Below, one piece after another: positions 12,935-24,942 of a stretch of DNA of 64,000 nt. The stretch is from Escallonia rubra. Its lineage: Eukaryota; Streptophyta; Magnoliopsida; Escalloniales; Escalloniaceae. The stretch lies in assembly GCA_033065855.1 (NCBI GenBank), contig JAVXUO010002581.1:868001-932000 (forward strand). The letters run 5' to 3'. Under the pieces are notes generated by a model that was not told the origin of the DNA, made no database searches, and worked only from the letters and a program-made list of their open reading frames with translations. Every line of letters begins with the position of its first letter. Position 1 is the first letter of the stretch. Both the position numbers and the translations under genes were made by a program.

Positions 12935-13518
12935 GAGTTGGAATGATACAGAGTGTATTAAACTCAAGATTAAGTACAATATATCTGAAGAAATTTATTA
13001 TGTATAACAGCTATGTTTTGGGTTTAGACAGATAGGTTTGTTCAAATCTATAAGGAACAAGAGAATCCCGGTCCACATTATCATCGTGTCTTCTTAATCT
13101 ATAAGGAACAAGAGAATCGTTTCTTGTGTTAGAATAAGGGAAGGAGCTACCCTTGATGCATGAACATGTCCTTTATGGTTTTGGAAAAAATGAAAAAAAA
13201 ACTTCTGTTTTTTAGAGCTTCGTAAACACTATAATGTTTTTGCCAAACACCATACGAATCTGTTTAAAACCCTTTAAAGTCGAGAAAGCAACCAGCGGCA
13301 TGTCGAAAAATGCGATGATAATAATAATTCACAATTGGCCAGATGCAAATTACTAACACATTTCTAATTTTCAAAGCAAGACAGCCATCTCATTGTTCTT
13401 TGTTCATACGTTGAACTGAGAATCCGTCGCTATTGTAGTACTCGAATCCTTGCTGCATCCTAACAAGGCTTAATTTTAAGTGCTAAACTCTCTCCATTGC
13501 TGAATTTATATGTACACA
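12935..13518. other. 3' flank of the small HMA gene
   Basis: AT-rich DNA downstream of the minus-strand HMA gene. It probably holds that gene's 3' untranslated region. An 18-bp phrase, TCTATAAGGAACAAGAGA, occurs twice (near 13047 and 13097). I see no gene in it. Confidence 0.5.
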
Positions 13519-13960
13519 TCAAACCTCTGAAACTCCATAATACACATGTTGATGAGCTTGTGGAACACCACGGCCTGTGACTTGGGGCTGCTGTCCTATA
13601 TAGCCATTGCTGCCACCAAACTCTTGAATCTCCAGAATTTCGACTCTACGATTCATCTTCTTCCTGATCTTTATTGCAATATCTGCCGGTCTGAATCTCC
13701 CACGTGCACTTACCCTGTACTGCTGCTTCTCTATCGAGTGTGTCTCTATTTCTTCAATGGCAGATCATGTATAAAAAGGATTTTAAGGGGTCATGACAGC
13801 TTAAGCCAAATATAGCACACGAAAGACTACATTTACTTGACATTGAAAAGAAAGCTGAACAAGAAGCGTTTACGAACGAGGCCTTACCTTTTATATTTAG
13901 AAGGATTCGCCTCATTTTTCTGCAACAAGCATTGCAGTCAAGGCTGATCCTCATTACCAT
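13519..13960 (-). CDS. Small HMA-domain (HIPP-like) protein, 101 aa
   Basis: Two exons, 13960-13888 and 13751-13519, join in phase to give 101 aa; the intron is GT-AG. The start MVMRISLDCNACCRKMRRIL carries the beta-alpha HMA fold with a CNACC motif (Cys9, Cys12, Cys13) in the position of the usual CxxC. It continues with RFRPADIAIKIRKKMNRRVEILEIQEF, typical of plant heavy-metal-associated proteins. The C-terminus (YYGVSEV) has no CaaX box, so it is not predicted to be isoprenylated. The role is inferred as metal binding or protein interaction. A second HMA-like gene lies upstream on the same strand. Metal specificity cannot be told from sequence. The start could lie in an unseen upstream exon. 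Confidence 0.8.
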
Positions 13961-15032
13961 GCAACAAACCTGCCATTTTCCGAGAACTGTTCATAAGAGT
14001 TTAATCCAAAAATCACAGAAATGTATTTGTAGGCAAGTACAACACAGATTCCAAGCTTAAAGACACGACTGCGCAACTACTTATCCTCGATCGATTTCTA
14101 ATTATCATTTCGCGAAAAGTAACATACAACGACGTGTTGTTCTCAGTAATTCGATTTTATCTCGCCACATGTTCTGTGCTTAAGATATGCACTCAGAGCA
14201 TATGTTAGGAGGACCCGTAATAAGAGGTGACGACTTGCCTGTGCTGACATGAGCTTGCAAATTCCAGGCTAATGACGGCAAAAAGTGGCTGGAAAGGGGA
14301 TGGTGGGATTTTTGGAAAGAAAGCTGGGGTAGATGCCTTTAGGTTATATTGTGCATGATACAAGAATCTGATCATGCTTTGGCTGAGAACTTGAGCTAAA
14401 GGAAGACTCTTGCCTTGGTTTTCTTAATCCATGATGTCTCAGGAAAGGAAGCATATCTTGATTTGCATTCCTTCATGTTTCCTTACAGGCTCTCTTTCCT
14501 TGTTCTGAAGGTTACATTCTCGCATGTTCAATTTCAGTACTTTCATTTGAAATTTACTATATAATTTGTATAATATGTTCTCGTATGTAATTTTCCTTCC
14601 ATTCTCTCTTAAAAAGCAACAAAAGCAATTGCAAAAATCGTTGATGAAGTGGAAATAAAAGGAAGCGTTATGTCCTCGACCAAAATATGGGGAACTACTT
14701 CTGGCAATATCAACTTCATGAATAACATGTAGAAGTAAAAGAAGCAATTCTGGCTTCCTTCGCTCTTCCACGTATTTCTCCTCCTCATTTTTCATTATAA
14801 CAAACTAGAACTTGAATATGCATTCATAGTTTTACTTTCATTCGTAAGACTTCTTAGTAATTTCTTCCTTCAACAAGACCTACTGAATCTCAAAGAGTAC
14901 ACCAGCAGCACAATCAATCAGAAGTAGAAACAGGTTACCTCTGTGAGGTTATTTACCTATGCAAGGTTATACTATCTATCTACATTCCTAAAAGAACTAT
15001 GCCTTGTCTTGTGTTTGGTATACAACGTCTAA
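13961..15032. other. Spacer between the two HMA-like genes
   Basis: This holds the promoter side of the 101-aa HMA gene and the likely 3' untranslated region of the upstream HMA-like gene. It is AT-rich and unique. The 118-codon minus-strand open frame at 14439-14795 has no recognisable domain and biased composition, so I do not call it. Confidence 0.45.
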
Positions 15033-16457
15033 TCAGGAGCGGGAAGAGCGAAACAGCCGTGTGACTACTGCGAATTTTTTCATTGGGTTTCTGCACATCG
15101 TTACAAGTTGTCCTGCAGGTGCTTTAACAACCCTGGGATATCTGCAAGTGAGTGTAACCTTCTTCTCCAATACACTCACCACCACCGAGTCCGTCTCTCC
15201 TGGCAAGTAACAACATAGAGACATTATCACCAACTGTATGCAAACAAACCAAAGTAAGTAAACAGTAACAAACTAAAACCGGTAAACAGCGATTTTGACA
15301 TTGAGTTCAACAGAACTTGGATTCGTAGGTTTTTTATCCTCGCGACTACAAGACAACATCAGAACAACTCACTTTACCGGAATTCATGGCGGTAAATCAA
15401 CCCATAAACATCCCAAGAAATGGAAAACACACTTTGGTAAATCAATTGAACAGAGAACATGCAGGTCAGCAAAAAGAGCCAGCTACTGGACAATTATACT
15501 GACACAAGGCACGCGGATTTTATGTTGTCCCATGTGTTGGACACCCATAAACTATCTAGTCCCCATACTAGTACACATTGTGACCAAACTATTGTGGTAG
15601 GGTCATGAGGATCCCAAGCAATTCTCAATTATTTCTCGCAAAAGAGCAACAGTAGGAGCATAAAAAATAAGCATATCTAACACTTTCAACCACCAAGCTG
15701 GCCTGGATGATTTCAGCTTATCTAGGACATCCAAGTATGGCACTTTTAAGTTTTTTTTTTTTTTTTTTTTTCATTTTTACATCTGGGGAGCAACCTTTAG
15801 GTCCAATTTTTTCAGTCCGTGAAAGAATACGGACCGGTAACCTACCACCAAACAAGGAAGCAAGAAGAGAACAAAAAAGGAATAATTTTAAGCTCGAAAC
15901 ATTACTTTTCGACTGAAAATAACTTTGCCCAAAGATGAAAGCAATGTAGGATCCAATGTAAAGTCACTTGTGAGGGAATCTGGTGAACAAATACCAGCAC
16001 GTCAAAAACAAAAGACAGCCTTTTGGATTTGTCACCCTCTGTGGTCCTTTCATGGACCCCAAAGATGCTAGAAGAAAAGTCACAACGGCTAGTAAGAATG
16101 GCTGTAATGGTGAAGCAAAGGACCACAGCACTGGAAAGAAGAAGAACTTACCATTCATTCTAGAAATGATGTCAGCTACCCTCTCCTGACACCCTGTGCA
16201 TCGAAAATCAGCTAACAGAACAACTTCCTCCACCTGTTCCCACACCCATTAGGACATATACCACAGAAATTGAACATATCACCATAAAATTTACAGACAT
16301 TACACCATCTGTATGTACTGATCATGGAGAGAGGACTTACGAAAGGAAGCGACAAAGATTCAAGAGAGGCAAGCGTAGTTTGAGGAAGCAGCGGGCCATC
16401 CGAAGACCTGAACCCGATTGCAGCGCGCCGCTTCTTGTTCCGATCAACAACAGCCAT
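15033..16457 (-). CDS. HMA-like protein with CTGC motif, 121 aa
   Basis: Three exons, 16457-16341, 16233-16152 and 15199-15033, join in frame to 121 aa. The N-terminus (MAVVDRNKKRRAAIGFRSSD) is basic. The HMA core is in exon 2, with FRCTGCQERVADIISRMNG; Cys51 and Cys54 form the CxxC pair. Exon 3 adds ETDSVVVSVLEKKVTLTCRY and a basic tail ending LFRSSRS. The sequence follows the beta-alpha-beta order of HMA domains, but the exon 3 strand is unusual, so metal binding is likely rather than certain. Introns are 107 and 952 bp; the larger holds a T-run near 15750. No CaaX box is present. It lies about 1.1 kb from a second HMA gene in the same orientation. Confidence 0.82.
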
Positions 16458-17215
16458 GCGTTCTTCTGCAATTACTTGAACAGAGCAGGTCCTTCATATA
16501 TATGAAGAAGGATCGAGTTACCAACCACAATCTCACCTTGCGGGGCAAGATTGAGAACGATCAAAGGCGGTGTCAAGTGTTGGGGAGAAAAGGATTTATG
16601 AGCGGACTCTGCAGCAATGAAAAGGCAATCCCATCTTTCTGAGATGCTTCATATGTTGGAGAACAAGGAGGATAGGGGGCAGTACGTTATGTTGGAACAG
16701 CATAACAAAGTGGAAAAGGTCTTGAGTTGACAAAGATGCTTCATTCCTCTAAGCAGGGGGGGAGGCCCACCTCACTGCTGTTTATTTACTTTTCTTTTTC
16801 CATAACAGAATTATTGTGCTGAGGTTACTTAGAAGACCAAATCTCCCCCTTGTCCAGTCAGATGTCAAGTTTGGTTTGCTTACTGCTAATCAAGCCGAAT
16901 GAAGTGCTCAACTTTAGGCTTGGCTTTCAGTTAAACATTCCATAGTTTCTATTTTAAGTATTCATAGCAGATAATGCTGCACGTTTTCTTCTCCACCAAA
17001 CCCCCCAAAAAAAATTATTTAGGTGAAGATTTCGATGTTCAGTGTTTATCAGTTAACGACAGTTCATGATGTTGATTCCCGTTTGCCATGTCCATTGTAG
17101 TTGGGATGAGCTCATAATATGCCAATCCACAAAGCAACACCCAGCTAGCTATAAACCAGTGAAGGATTGCCCACAAAGCCATAAATCAGAGAATTTCTTA
17201 ACCAGATAAAAGAGA
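16458..17215. other. Promoter side of the HMA-like gene and 3' flank of the BAH-Agenet gene
   Basis: Short unique spacer between two minus-strand genes. It should contain the promoter and 5' untranslated region of the 121-aa HMA gene. I see no repeat or gene, and no clear TATA box. Confidence 0.45.
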
Positions 17216-17237
17216 AAACAAAGATTAATGAATCGAT

Positions 17238-17243
17238 TTTATT
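17238..17243 (-). terminator. Candidate polyadenylation signal of the BAH-Agenet gene
   Basis: AATAAA on the minus strand, about 335 bases past the stop codon at 17576. The surrounding DNA is AT-rich, as usual for plant 3' ends. Other signals could be used. Confidence 0.4.
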
Positions 17244-17575
17244 GATGGAAACATTATGTACAGAATACAGGAAAACAGTATGGACACTGAACAGGGCGGT
17301 CAGATCTCCAAAAGAGTGTTCTACTGCATTCAAAACTGCTGCCGGCGATGTGCAGGCATCATGCTGTTAACCTATCCTACACGCGCCAACTTCAGACGTT
17401 AATCAGCGGTGAGCCAGTGACAAATCCTTTATGGGTCAAAGAACCTAAACCTAACGCCTAAAAACCGCACTGTATCAGTGTGCGGGACTACAGCATCTTA
17501 ACACAACAAAGATCCATTTCAATAATAATTAGACCTTTGGCGAAAGACTCGAAAGAGAACCAGTCGTGCGATTTT

Positions 17576-20500
17576 TCATCTGGACATAACCAAGCTTGTT
17601 AGAGGAGACGCAACTGAAGAACCAAAAAGAGAATCCCGACCGTACTTGCAGTTTTCATTTTCAACACTTAGTGATGAGGGAATGAAAAACCTATCACTAG
17701 TTCGGGTTCCCAAAATATCTGAGCTGCTTTTGTGCTTGATAACACTGTGATGCAGGTTCTGGTAAGAGTTCCTACTGAGTTTTCTCTTCCTTGAAGATTT
17801 CCACTTCAATTGAGCAAGTGAACCATCTTTCGAAAGATCCTGGACCATCCCTGCATCTTTCATTTTTTCTGTTCCAAAACCCGCTGTAGGGTTACCACAT
17901 GCAACTTTTTTGTGAACAGCACCAACAAGCTTTTTATCAGCACTACATGTAGCTTGGTCAGCTTTACCATCACAGGACTTGATGCTACCTAGCTTTCTTC
18001 CGGAATCAGACAATATGAACGTCACAAGCTCTGGCCTTCCCTCCATATATTTCCACCTAGAACCCAACCATTCCTGAGAAGGTCTCAGGTCACAGCAACG
18101 AAACACTGATTCAAGCTTTTCTCCTGCAATAAGTAAAAGATAGATGTATAATGTAGAGTTAAGAGTAGCCAGCTTACAGAAAACACTATAGGCTTTACAA
18201 AAAGAAACCAAACCAACCTGGGAAATGAACGTGGATTCTATCATCAGATTCTCTCCCAATTACGATGCCTTCCCACCAGCCATCATGCCACCATGCATCA
18301 ACAACACTACCAACACTCTCAACCAATATAGAACTGCCTCCGCTGGAAAGCGGAGACGGCCTAACGGTAGTCCTTCCGCTAAGCCGGTGACTTAATTTAT
18401 CAGGAACAGCAGCCTTCGATGCCAAAAGCCATTCCTACATGGTTCAAATAGTGAAAAAACTTAGTCAGTAACCTAAAAAAAAGGGTAGTAAAACCCAGTT
18501 AAGTAAAATATTTCCTCTCCATTGAAATGCTGAAAAAATATATAATGATTATAAATTTTAGTTTCTTCACCTCTAGGTTGCTAGCTTCATCACATGCATC
18601 CTTGATATCCAAATATCGCACTTTGACCTTATCTTTGCTCTTGCGGATGATAATAGCTCTAAACCAGCAGCCTCTAATGCCACTATCCTGGGAGAGCACT
18701 TCAACTTGAGATCCCACACTTAAATGTTGGGGTTGCTCCTGCATAATTGCATCCTTTCCGGATGAAGAGGCAGCAGAGGGAACTTCTTTCAAACTGCAGG
18801 TTCCATTTCCACCTTTGGAACCAATTGAGCTGCCACCAACATCCCGCACATCTAACCATACATTTGAAGCCTTTTGTTTGTTAGCAGACTGCGAGAGCAG
18901 ATTATCATCTCTTGATCGACGGAGCCTCTTCTTGTGTCTGATTTCGGGATCATCACAATTTCCTTCCACTATTGGGCCATCATTCGGGGACTGAGACTTC
19001 AAATGAACCTTTGAAGCAGGTGTAGCAAACATGTATCTAAGTATTTCTTGTTTCCAGTAACCTTTAATTTGGGTCACATCATATGGCTTGATTTCGTCAT
19101 TCTCAAACTGCCTGTGACATACAAATGGCTCCAACTGAGTGTGTCTAGCCTCTTTGAGAAATTTCTCGTAGTGCTGGAGACTAAGAACGGACGCCAATCC
19201 ATCGATGCATTCAATACTTAAATCTTGAATACAAAGAGAAAAGAAAATCTCTCTGTCATTATAATTGTGAGGTAAAACAATACCAACCTCATCAACTTTA
19301 TGAAACCACCGTACCACAACAGTCTTGTTGCCTCTGGAATCCTCATACATATCATCCAAGTAGGCAACAAGTCGTTTATCTTCTTCAGCTAATACATATA
19401 CAAAGTCATGAACCTGGAAAGGTGGGAAAAAAACAAACAAGAATATAATGAGTTTAATCCAAAACTAGATATGGCTCAAAAATTAGCCCAAAATGAGCAT
19501 CTAAAGAAGAGAGATAACCCCAATAGTACTTACAGAGATCTCAATACCATTACGCCAAAATGATTTATAGTGTCTCCTCTTTTTCCTGCAAGTCCATGGA
19601 GAACCCAGCCAAAAATATTCTGTAGTATGCTTGCCCAGCTTTCTTGATTTAGCGAACTGGAAAATATAAATTACAAGACAAAACCCAGAAGAAGCTTAAA
19701 ACGTGTGGAACACATAAGGGAGAGCATTAAGAAAATCCAAAAGATTAAGTAAATAAGAGAGAAGTCAAGTGCCGAATTCTTTCATGTACCTCTAACATGT
19801 CTATGTCTGTCTTGCAAGAATTTCTGTCGTCCAAGGAACCGATAACTTGCTGGGGTGCACAATGAGGAAGCAAGCCTGAATCTAATTCCAAAAACAAAAA
19901 AAAGCAATTACTATTGTAATCAAAGGAATGACGTGATTTACGTCTAGGAAAATTGAAAGATGGCCACTAGTTATCTGCGGTAGAAACAGAAGAGATGTGC
20001 AAACAATCAATACACCACGACAGTCAAAACATATATGACGTAAAATGTAAAAAAGTTTATGTATCTAAGCTGCAAGGTGGTTAATGTTTCATCAGGGCAA
20101 GAAAAAATGAATAGAAAAAAAAAGTAACAAGCAAAGATTAAGTGAAGAAGCAAAACAATTGGCCATGAGAGAACATTGTAGACCTTGACCTAGATTGAGG
20201 GCATATGAATTCCGAGGCTCTCAACCAGCTCTTGGAATTTGATTTTCCTGCAGCCCAGATCAGAGTCAGTTTTCAATACATAAACCTCAACTTTGAGACG
20301 GTGAAAAACTCTATGAAGGAAGAAGATGGAAGATCTAAAGAACTATAAGTCAGGGAAGTCCTAAAAGTGTAAAATCTTCATCGACAGATCACTTCTTTTG
20401 GAGAAGCGAATAGACCAAAAAGAAAGAAGAAAGAAGAGATAAAATCAACTCCAAGAATGCTAGAGCCTTCCAACTCCACAAAAAAGACTAAAACAGGCGA

Positions 20501-22184
20501 GGGTGTGAACCAAGAAAAACAATAAAATTATCAGTGGAAGAACGACCGATATCAAATCCAGCAACAAAAATGAAGAAGCATTCCTCAACATAGAACAGCC
20601 CCTGACTCCCAAACAAAAACGACCAAAATAAACAATGGAGAAGGCTGGAGAAAACATGGAATTTTCTTTAATCAACTCGCAAAGACATGATGTGGACCCA
20701 GACAGCAAGATACTTGATTTGACCCTGAAAACATTGAATGAAGAATCCGGATAAGAATCCCAATCGAATCCGGATAAGAATCCCAACAGTAATGAACCTC
20801 GTAACTGACATGGTTTAAAGCAAAAATCTTTGATCAAAACTATATGGTCTGACAAAGAGAACCCTGACAAGGACAGGCAAAAATCAATTCAGGCTAGTCA
20901 TTATTAGACCTAAAGAAGAAATAAATGATAATACATCTTCTATTCATTTTTTCAAGGCAAAGGGGAGAAGGAGAGAAGGGAAAGGGAGGGGGGGGGGGGG
21001 GGGGGGGTTGGAAAGGGGAAGGGGATGTCAAATTCAACATGTTTCAATCAAGACGAAGGAAAAGGTAAGATTTCAGTAGCAGCATGAAAGGACGGTGGGT
21101 TTTTCTGGGTTTCTTGCAGAACAAAAAACTAGGATCTCGTAAGAACGGTACAAAAATACAGAAGATTACAAAAATAAAAATTATTAGAAGAAAACAGGAC
21201 ATGAGAAAACTAGTCATTTGAAGGAGGGTTCGCTGAATAAGGGGGAAAAAAGATATATAAGCAAGAAAACCACAAAATAGCTTCGTGAGGAAAAACCAAA
21301 AATTGAGGCGAACGACACCAACAAGAAATGATAAACGGACGACAACACAGACAATAAATGGTAAAGATGCAATCTTTTCAATAGCCGGCAAAGACATACA
21401 ACGTGAAATTTCAACCCTTCTAAATCGCAAGGAGAAAAAACCGCATAAGGGTAAACTTGGTTAGATGTATTTCTCCATAAACGGAAATTAAAGCCCATAC
21501 ACCAGATCTGAGAGAAAGAGAGACGACAGAGCAGAACTGCAGAAGACAAAAAAAAACAATAGATACAATAAAATCTACAAGACCATACCAAGCTTCGTAA
21601 AGAACGCGAGAACTGATAAAAAAAAATTCAATCTTTCTCATCCTAAAAAGGGTAAAATTAAAAAAAAAATGAATCTCAAAGATGGTGGGTTTGCCGGATT
21701 CATCCTTAGAAGAAGGTAATACCGTATATCTCAGACCAATCTAGACCAAATAAAATCAATCAGGCCACAGCTATTTATGAAATCGAGAAAGGAGAAATAG
21801 CAGGGAAGAAAGTTCCTTAATTTTACATCAAGAAAACCAATAGAACCCGGCCCCGGGTAGCAAAAAAATAAAGAAATAAACGGGCTTTATAAGGTGCAAA
21901 TAGTATATACCTGGAGCGATGGAATTCAGCCAATCAATGACTTCTCTTCTCGATCTCAACTTCAACAGGGACGAAGATAGCGAGATTGAAAGGAGGGATT
22001 TATCCTTAATCGCGTAGTGATACGACATGTGCCTCAAACTCTTTTCTTTGCCCACAACCACCAGATCTGAACACCCATCCTTCCTCTTCAGATAGTAATT
22101 CACCTCCCTCTTGCCCGGTTCCCTCGAAACATACAACTCCTCCCATCCCACATACGCCGCCGTTTCACCACCCTCTACCTGCAT
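17576..22184 (-). CDS. BAH plus Agenet domain chromatin reader, 698 aa
   Basis: Six exons: 22184-21911, 19881-19790, 19656-19534, 19413-18571, 18434-18218, 18123-17576. Every joint is GT-AG and in phase; total 698 aa. The BAH (bromo-adjacent homology) domain covers about residues 160-295, with [19 protein letters not shown] and [29 protein letters not shown] basic KKRLRRSR stretch near residue 325 could be a nuclear signal. A tandem Agenet (Tudor-like) pair follows: [10 protein letters not shown] to LEEWLLA (about 394-448), then [20 protein letters not shown] to PSQEWL (about 478-535). The order matches plant agenet/BAH proteins such as Arabidopsis At1g68580. By family knowledge it should bind modified histone tails in the nucleus; the mark is not predictable. 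Intron 1 is 2 kb and has a G-run at 20990-21007. Confidence 0.92.
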
Positions 22185-22300
22185 ATCAACAGCAACAAAA
22201 CCCTAACACATAAACTACAAAACTGGATATGGGTGTTTTCAGCTTTCACTATTTTCGTCGAGAGCTTTATTTTTGAAGGACATTGAAGAGTCTCGAGGGT

Positions 22301-22335
22301 TAAATATAAATATAAACATGGGAGGCCTAGGGTTT
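22301..22335 (-). promoter_or_regulatory. Core promoter of the BAH-Agenet gene (TATA and telo-box)
   Basis: On the minus strand a TTTATATTTATATTTA stretch (22301-22316) sits about 120 bp before the ATG. The telo-box AAACCCTA (22328-22335) is just upstream of it. Telo-boxes are common in promoters of plant housekeeping and growth-linked genes. The start of transcription is inferred near 22270. Confidence 0.5.
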
Positions 22336-22900
22336 CGCGAATTGGGGATTAAGATGGACGGTTGGGATTGGGTCTCCACGGGCGATGACACGGAGGAAAG
22401 TGGTGAGAAATTGCGGGGGAGTTAAATGTGTGTATTTACGGAACTGCCTCTCAGAGCGTTACGGATTTACTCCGTCACATGAGGCTGTGACTGCGATTCT
22501 CTGTGTCGTTTGTGTAAGGGTATGGATTTGCCGATTAGATTTTTCCGGAGCAGACCAAGACGGTCTTTGGATTGATTTTATGATGATAAAGTTTGATTGA
22601 ATTCATATTAAAATTAGTTTGAAGTGTTAGGCAAAAAAAACAAACGTAAATCGATTGAATATGCTTCAAGGGACTTAAAAAACTAATTAAATTCGAATTT
22701 TCTTGAATTATATTTTAATCAGTTTTGAAAAATCAGGTTTGACCAAGATAATTCAAAAATTACACTCACGTATAAACAGAGATTAAATGTCGCATTTACA
22801 TTTGAATATATTGTATGGCAATTTTTCCGTAGTAAGCTTAGTTTCATCCCTTTTTATTCAAACGCATTTGAAATTTTAATTTATTATGTTTACAACATAT
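22336..22900. other. AT-rich spacer beside MITEs
   Basis: No gene. The part 22590-22760 shares words with the MITEs to its right (for example AAAATCAGGTTTGACCAAG) and may be an older, eroded copy. Confidence 0.4.
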
Positions 22901-22903
22901 TAA

Positions 22904-23552
22904 GAGGGCGTTCGAGATTGATTTTGGGATGATCAAACCTGATTTACCTGATTTAATTTAGATTAAATTAGATTTATGGATGTTTAGCAAAACAGATTAA
23001 GAGATTTAATCTGCCTCAAAAAGTTCAAAACTGATTAAATTCATAATCCTGAAAAAAGTGAGGATTATGGAATAATCACTTTTCTCATAATCAGATTTGA
23101 CATTTTACTATAATATCCTCATATTTCTCACAAAATAACATTTCATACCATTTGACTAACTCGCGAAAGTTATTGTACTATAAGTATTAATGTAAGATCG
23201 TAGTTGTTTTTTATTTAAAGTAAAAAATAAACAACTTTTGTAGATAGACGACAAATAACTTTTTGGTAATTTATTTATGTAGTATTGTTATTTACAAATG
23301 AAAGATATCTTAATATCATCTTTTTAGATGGATATTAGAAATATATTCATTAAGTGTCATCTACGGTCATTTTGTTATCGTGAAACTGATTTAAGCACTT
23401 TTTATCTAAACAATTTTATAACTTTAAACTAGTTTACAATTATTTTTGTCAAACATGAAAGTGATTCTGTTTAAAGTTGATTAAATCTGATTTTGAAAAT
23501 TGATTAAGATCTAAGCAGAATTCTGCCTTTAGAAACAATCACAAACGGACTC
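22904..23552. mobile_element. Tourist-like (PIF/Harbinger) MITE, first of an inverted pair
   Basis: The left end is GAGGGCGTTCGAGATTGATT and the right end, inverted, GAGTCCGTTTGTGATTGTTT. TAA flanks both sides (22901-22903 and 23553-23555), the target size of PIF/Harbinger MITEs. The 649-bp body has no coding sequence. Its text is repeated in inverse orientation across the neighbour at 23556-24215. Confidence 0.78.
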
Positions 23553-23555
23553 TAA

Positions 23556-24215
23556 GAGGCCGTTTGGGATTGATTATGAAAAGCAGATTTCAGCTTAAAT
23601 CTGAATCAGATTTAATCTACTTTAGGCAGAATCAGTTTGTTGTTTGGCAAATTAGCTGTGAACTAACTTAAAGTTACAAAAAGTGTTTGGATAGAAAGTG
23701 ATTAAATCAGTTTTGATATGACAAAATGACCATAAGGGACAGTACATAAATAAAAATTTTAATATTCATTTAGTGAAGTAATGTTAACATAACTTTCATT
23801 TGAAAATATACGAAACATTATTGAAGAAACTATTTTCAACCGTCTACAAAAGTTGTTTACTTCTTATTCTGAATTAAAAAACCAACAATCTCGCATTAGT
23901 GCTTATAGTACTATAACTTCCCCAAATTACAAATAAAGTCTACCTTAAAAGTCACACCCAATAATTAGTTAAAAGGGTATGAAATGTCTTTCTGTGAAAA
24001 ATGTGAGGATATGATGGTAAATTAAAAGGTCAAACCTGATTATGAAAAAAGTGATTATTTCATAATCCTCACTTTCCAGGATTATGGATTTAATCAGTTT
24101 TTAGCTTTTTTAGCCAGATTAAATCTCATAATCTGGTTTGCCAAACACTCTCACACCTGATTTAATCTAGATTAAATCAGGTTTGATCATTCCAAAATCA
24201 ACCCCAAACACCCTC
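23556..24215. mobile_element. Tourist-like MITE, second of an inverted pair
   Basis: The ends are GAGGCCGTTTGGGATTGATT and, inverted, GAGGGTGTTTGGGGTTGATT, with TAA on both sides (23553-23555 and 24216-24218). It shares the middle TAA with the element to the left. The two bodies (649 and 660 bp) are inverse copies along nearly their whole length, including the ATGATCAAACCTGATTTA stretch next to each outer end. Confidence 0.78.
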
Positions 24216-24218
24216 TAA

Positions 24219-24286
24219 AACAGATTTTTAAAACTAATCCTGATTTAATCAAAATTTACTTTTGAAAATCAATCTCAAACAACCTC
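24219..24286. mobile_element. End fragment of a third related MITE
   Basis: Inverted, this reads GAGGTTGTTTGAGATTGATT and is followed outside by TTAA, so it is another terminus of the same MITE family. No matching second end was found nearby. The pair to its left may have inserted into it. Confidence 0.55.
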
Positions 24287-24633
24287 TTAATTTTTCTTTG
24301 GGGAGACGTTAGTGGCGTATTTGGAGCTCTTAGGCCACTAGAAGTACCAACCAGTACCTGTCATGTATCGACGAACGACTCGGAATGTCGTGAATAATTT
24401 TGAGGCGCTCGTTCTAGATTAATAAACAAACTAAACCATGTCAGTATATGAAAAAGCCATGTCACTGAACAGTCTTTGCTAGCATTTATGATTAGGCTTT
24501 TGGACAGGGCTCGGGATTGAGACATCAAGCATACTATTGTCGTTTCCAATCGAGGGTTATGCCATCAGCTTATGGGAATATCAATTACATAACCGAATAT
24601 GGCCCCAGGTTTTCATGATTTATTTGTTGTCGC

Positions 24634-24942
24634 TGTTGAACCTGGTGTTCAACTAAAAGTATGCTCAAGAGTTGGAAAATCCCACCAGGTATAAGAATCA
24701 ATCTCAAACCCCATGTATTGTCAATGTAAGACTTGACACTCACCCTCACGCGAAGCGTGGGAATAAAATATGCTCATCTTGAATAAGAGATGGTCCCGTT
24801 GGATCGAATGGGGGGCAATAGCCTAACTCTAATACCATGTTGAACCTGGTGTCCAACACAAAGCATGCTTAAGAGTTTGAGAAGTTCATCAGGTATAAGA
24901 ACCAATCACAAACCCTATATATTGTCGATGTGAGACTTGACA
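24634..24942 (-). mobile_element. Complete TRIM (miniature LTR retrotransposon), 309 bp
   Basis: Two direct repeats of 105 bp (24634-24738 and 24838-24942) start with TGTTGAACCTGGTGT and end in CA. The 99-bp middle holds, on the minus strand, an initiator-Met primer site (TGGTATTAGAGTTAG, 24823-24837) next to the right LTR and a purine tract (GAGGGTGAG) next to the left LTR. The 5 bp GTCGC flank both sides (24629-24633, 24943-24947). No coding space exists; it depends on proteins of other elements. It looks whole apart from LTR divergence, about 15% by eye. Confidence 0.88.

Noticed and set aside
14439-14795. 118-codon minus-strand frame between the HMA-like genes
   Set aside because: No domain and biased composition; it lies in a stretch better explained as untranslated or promoter DNA.
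20188-20250. Possible extra exon in intron 1 of the BAH-Agenet gene
   Set aside because: It has splice-like edges and stays open, but its phase does not fit the next exon. Direct joining of exon 1 to 19881 gives the in-phase text [14 protein letters not shown].
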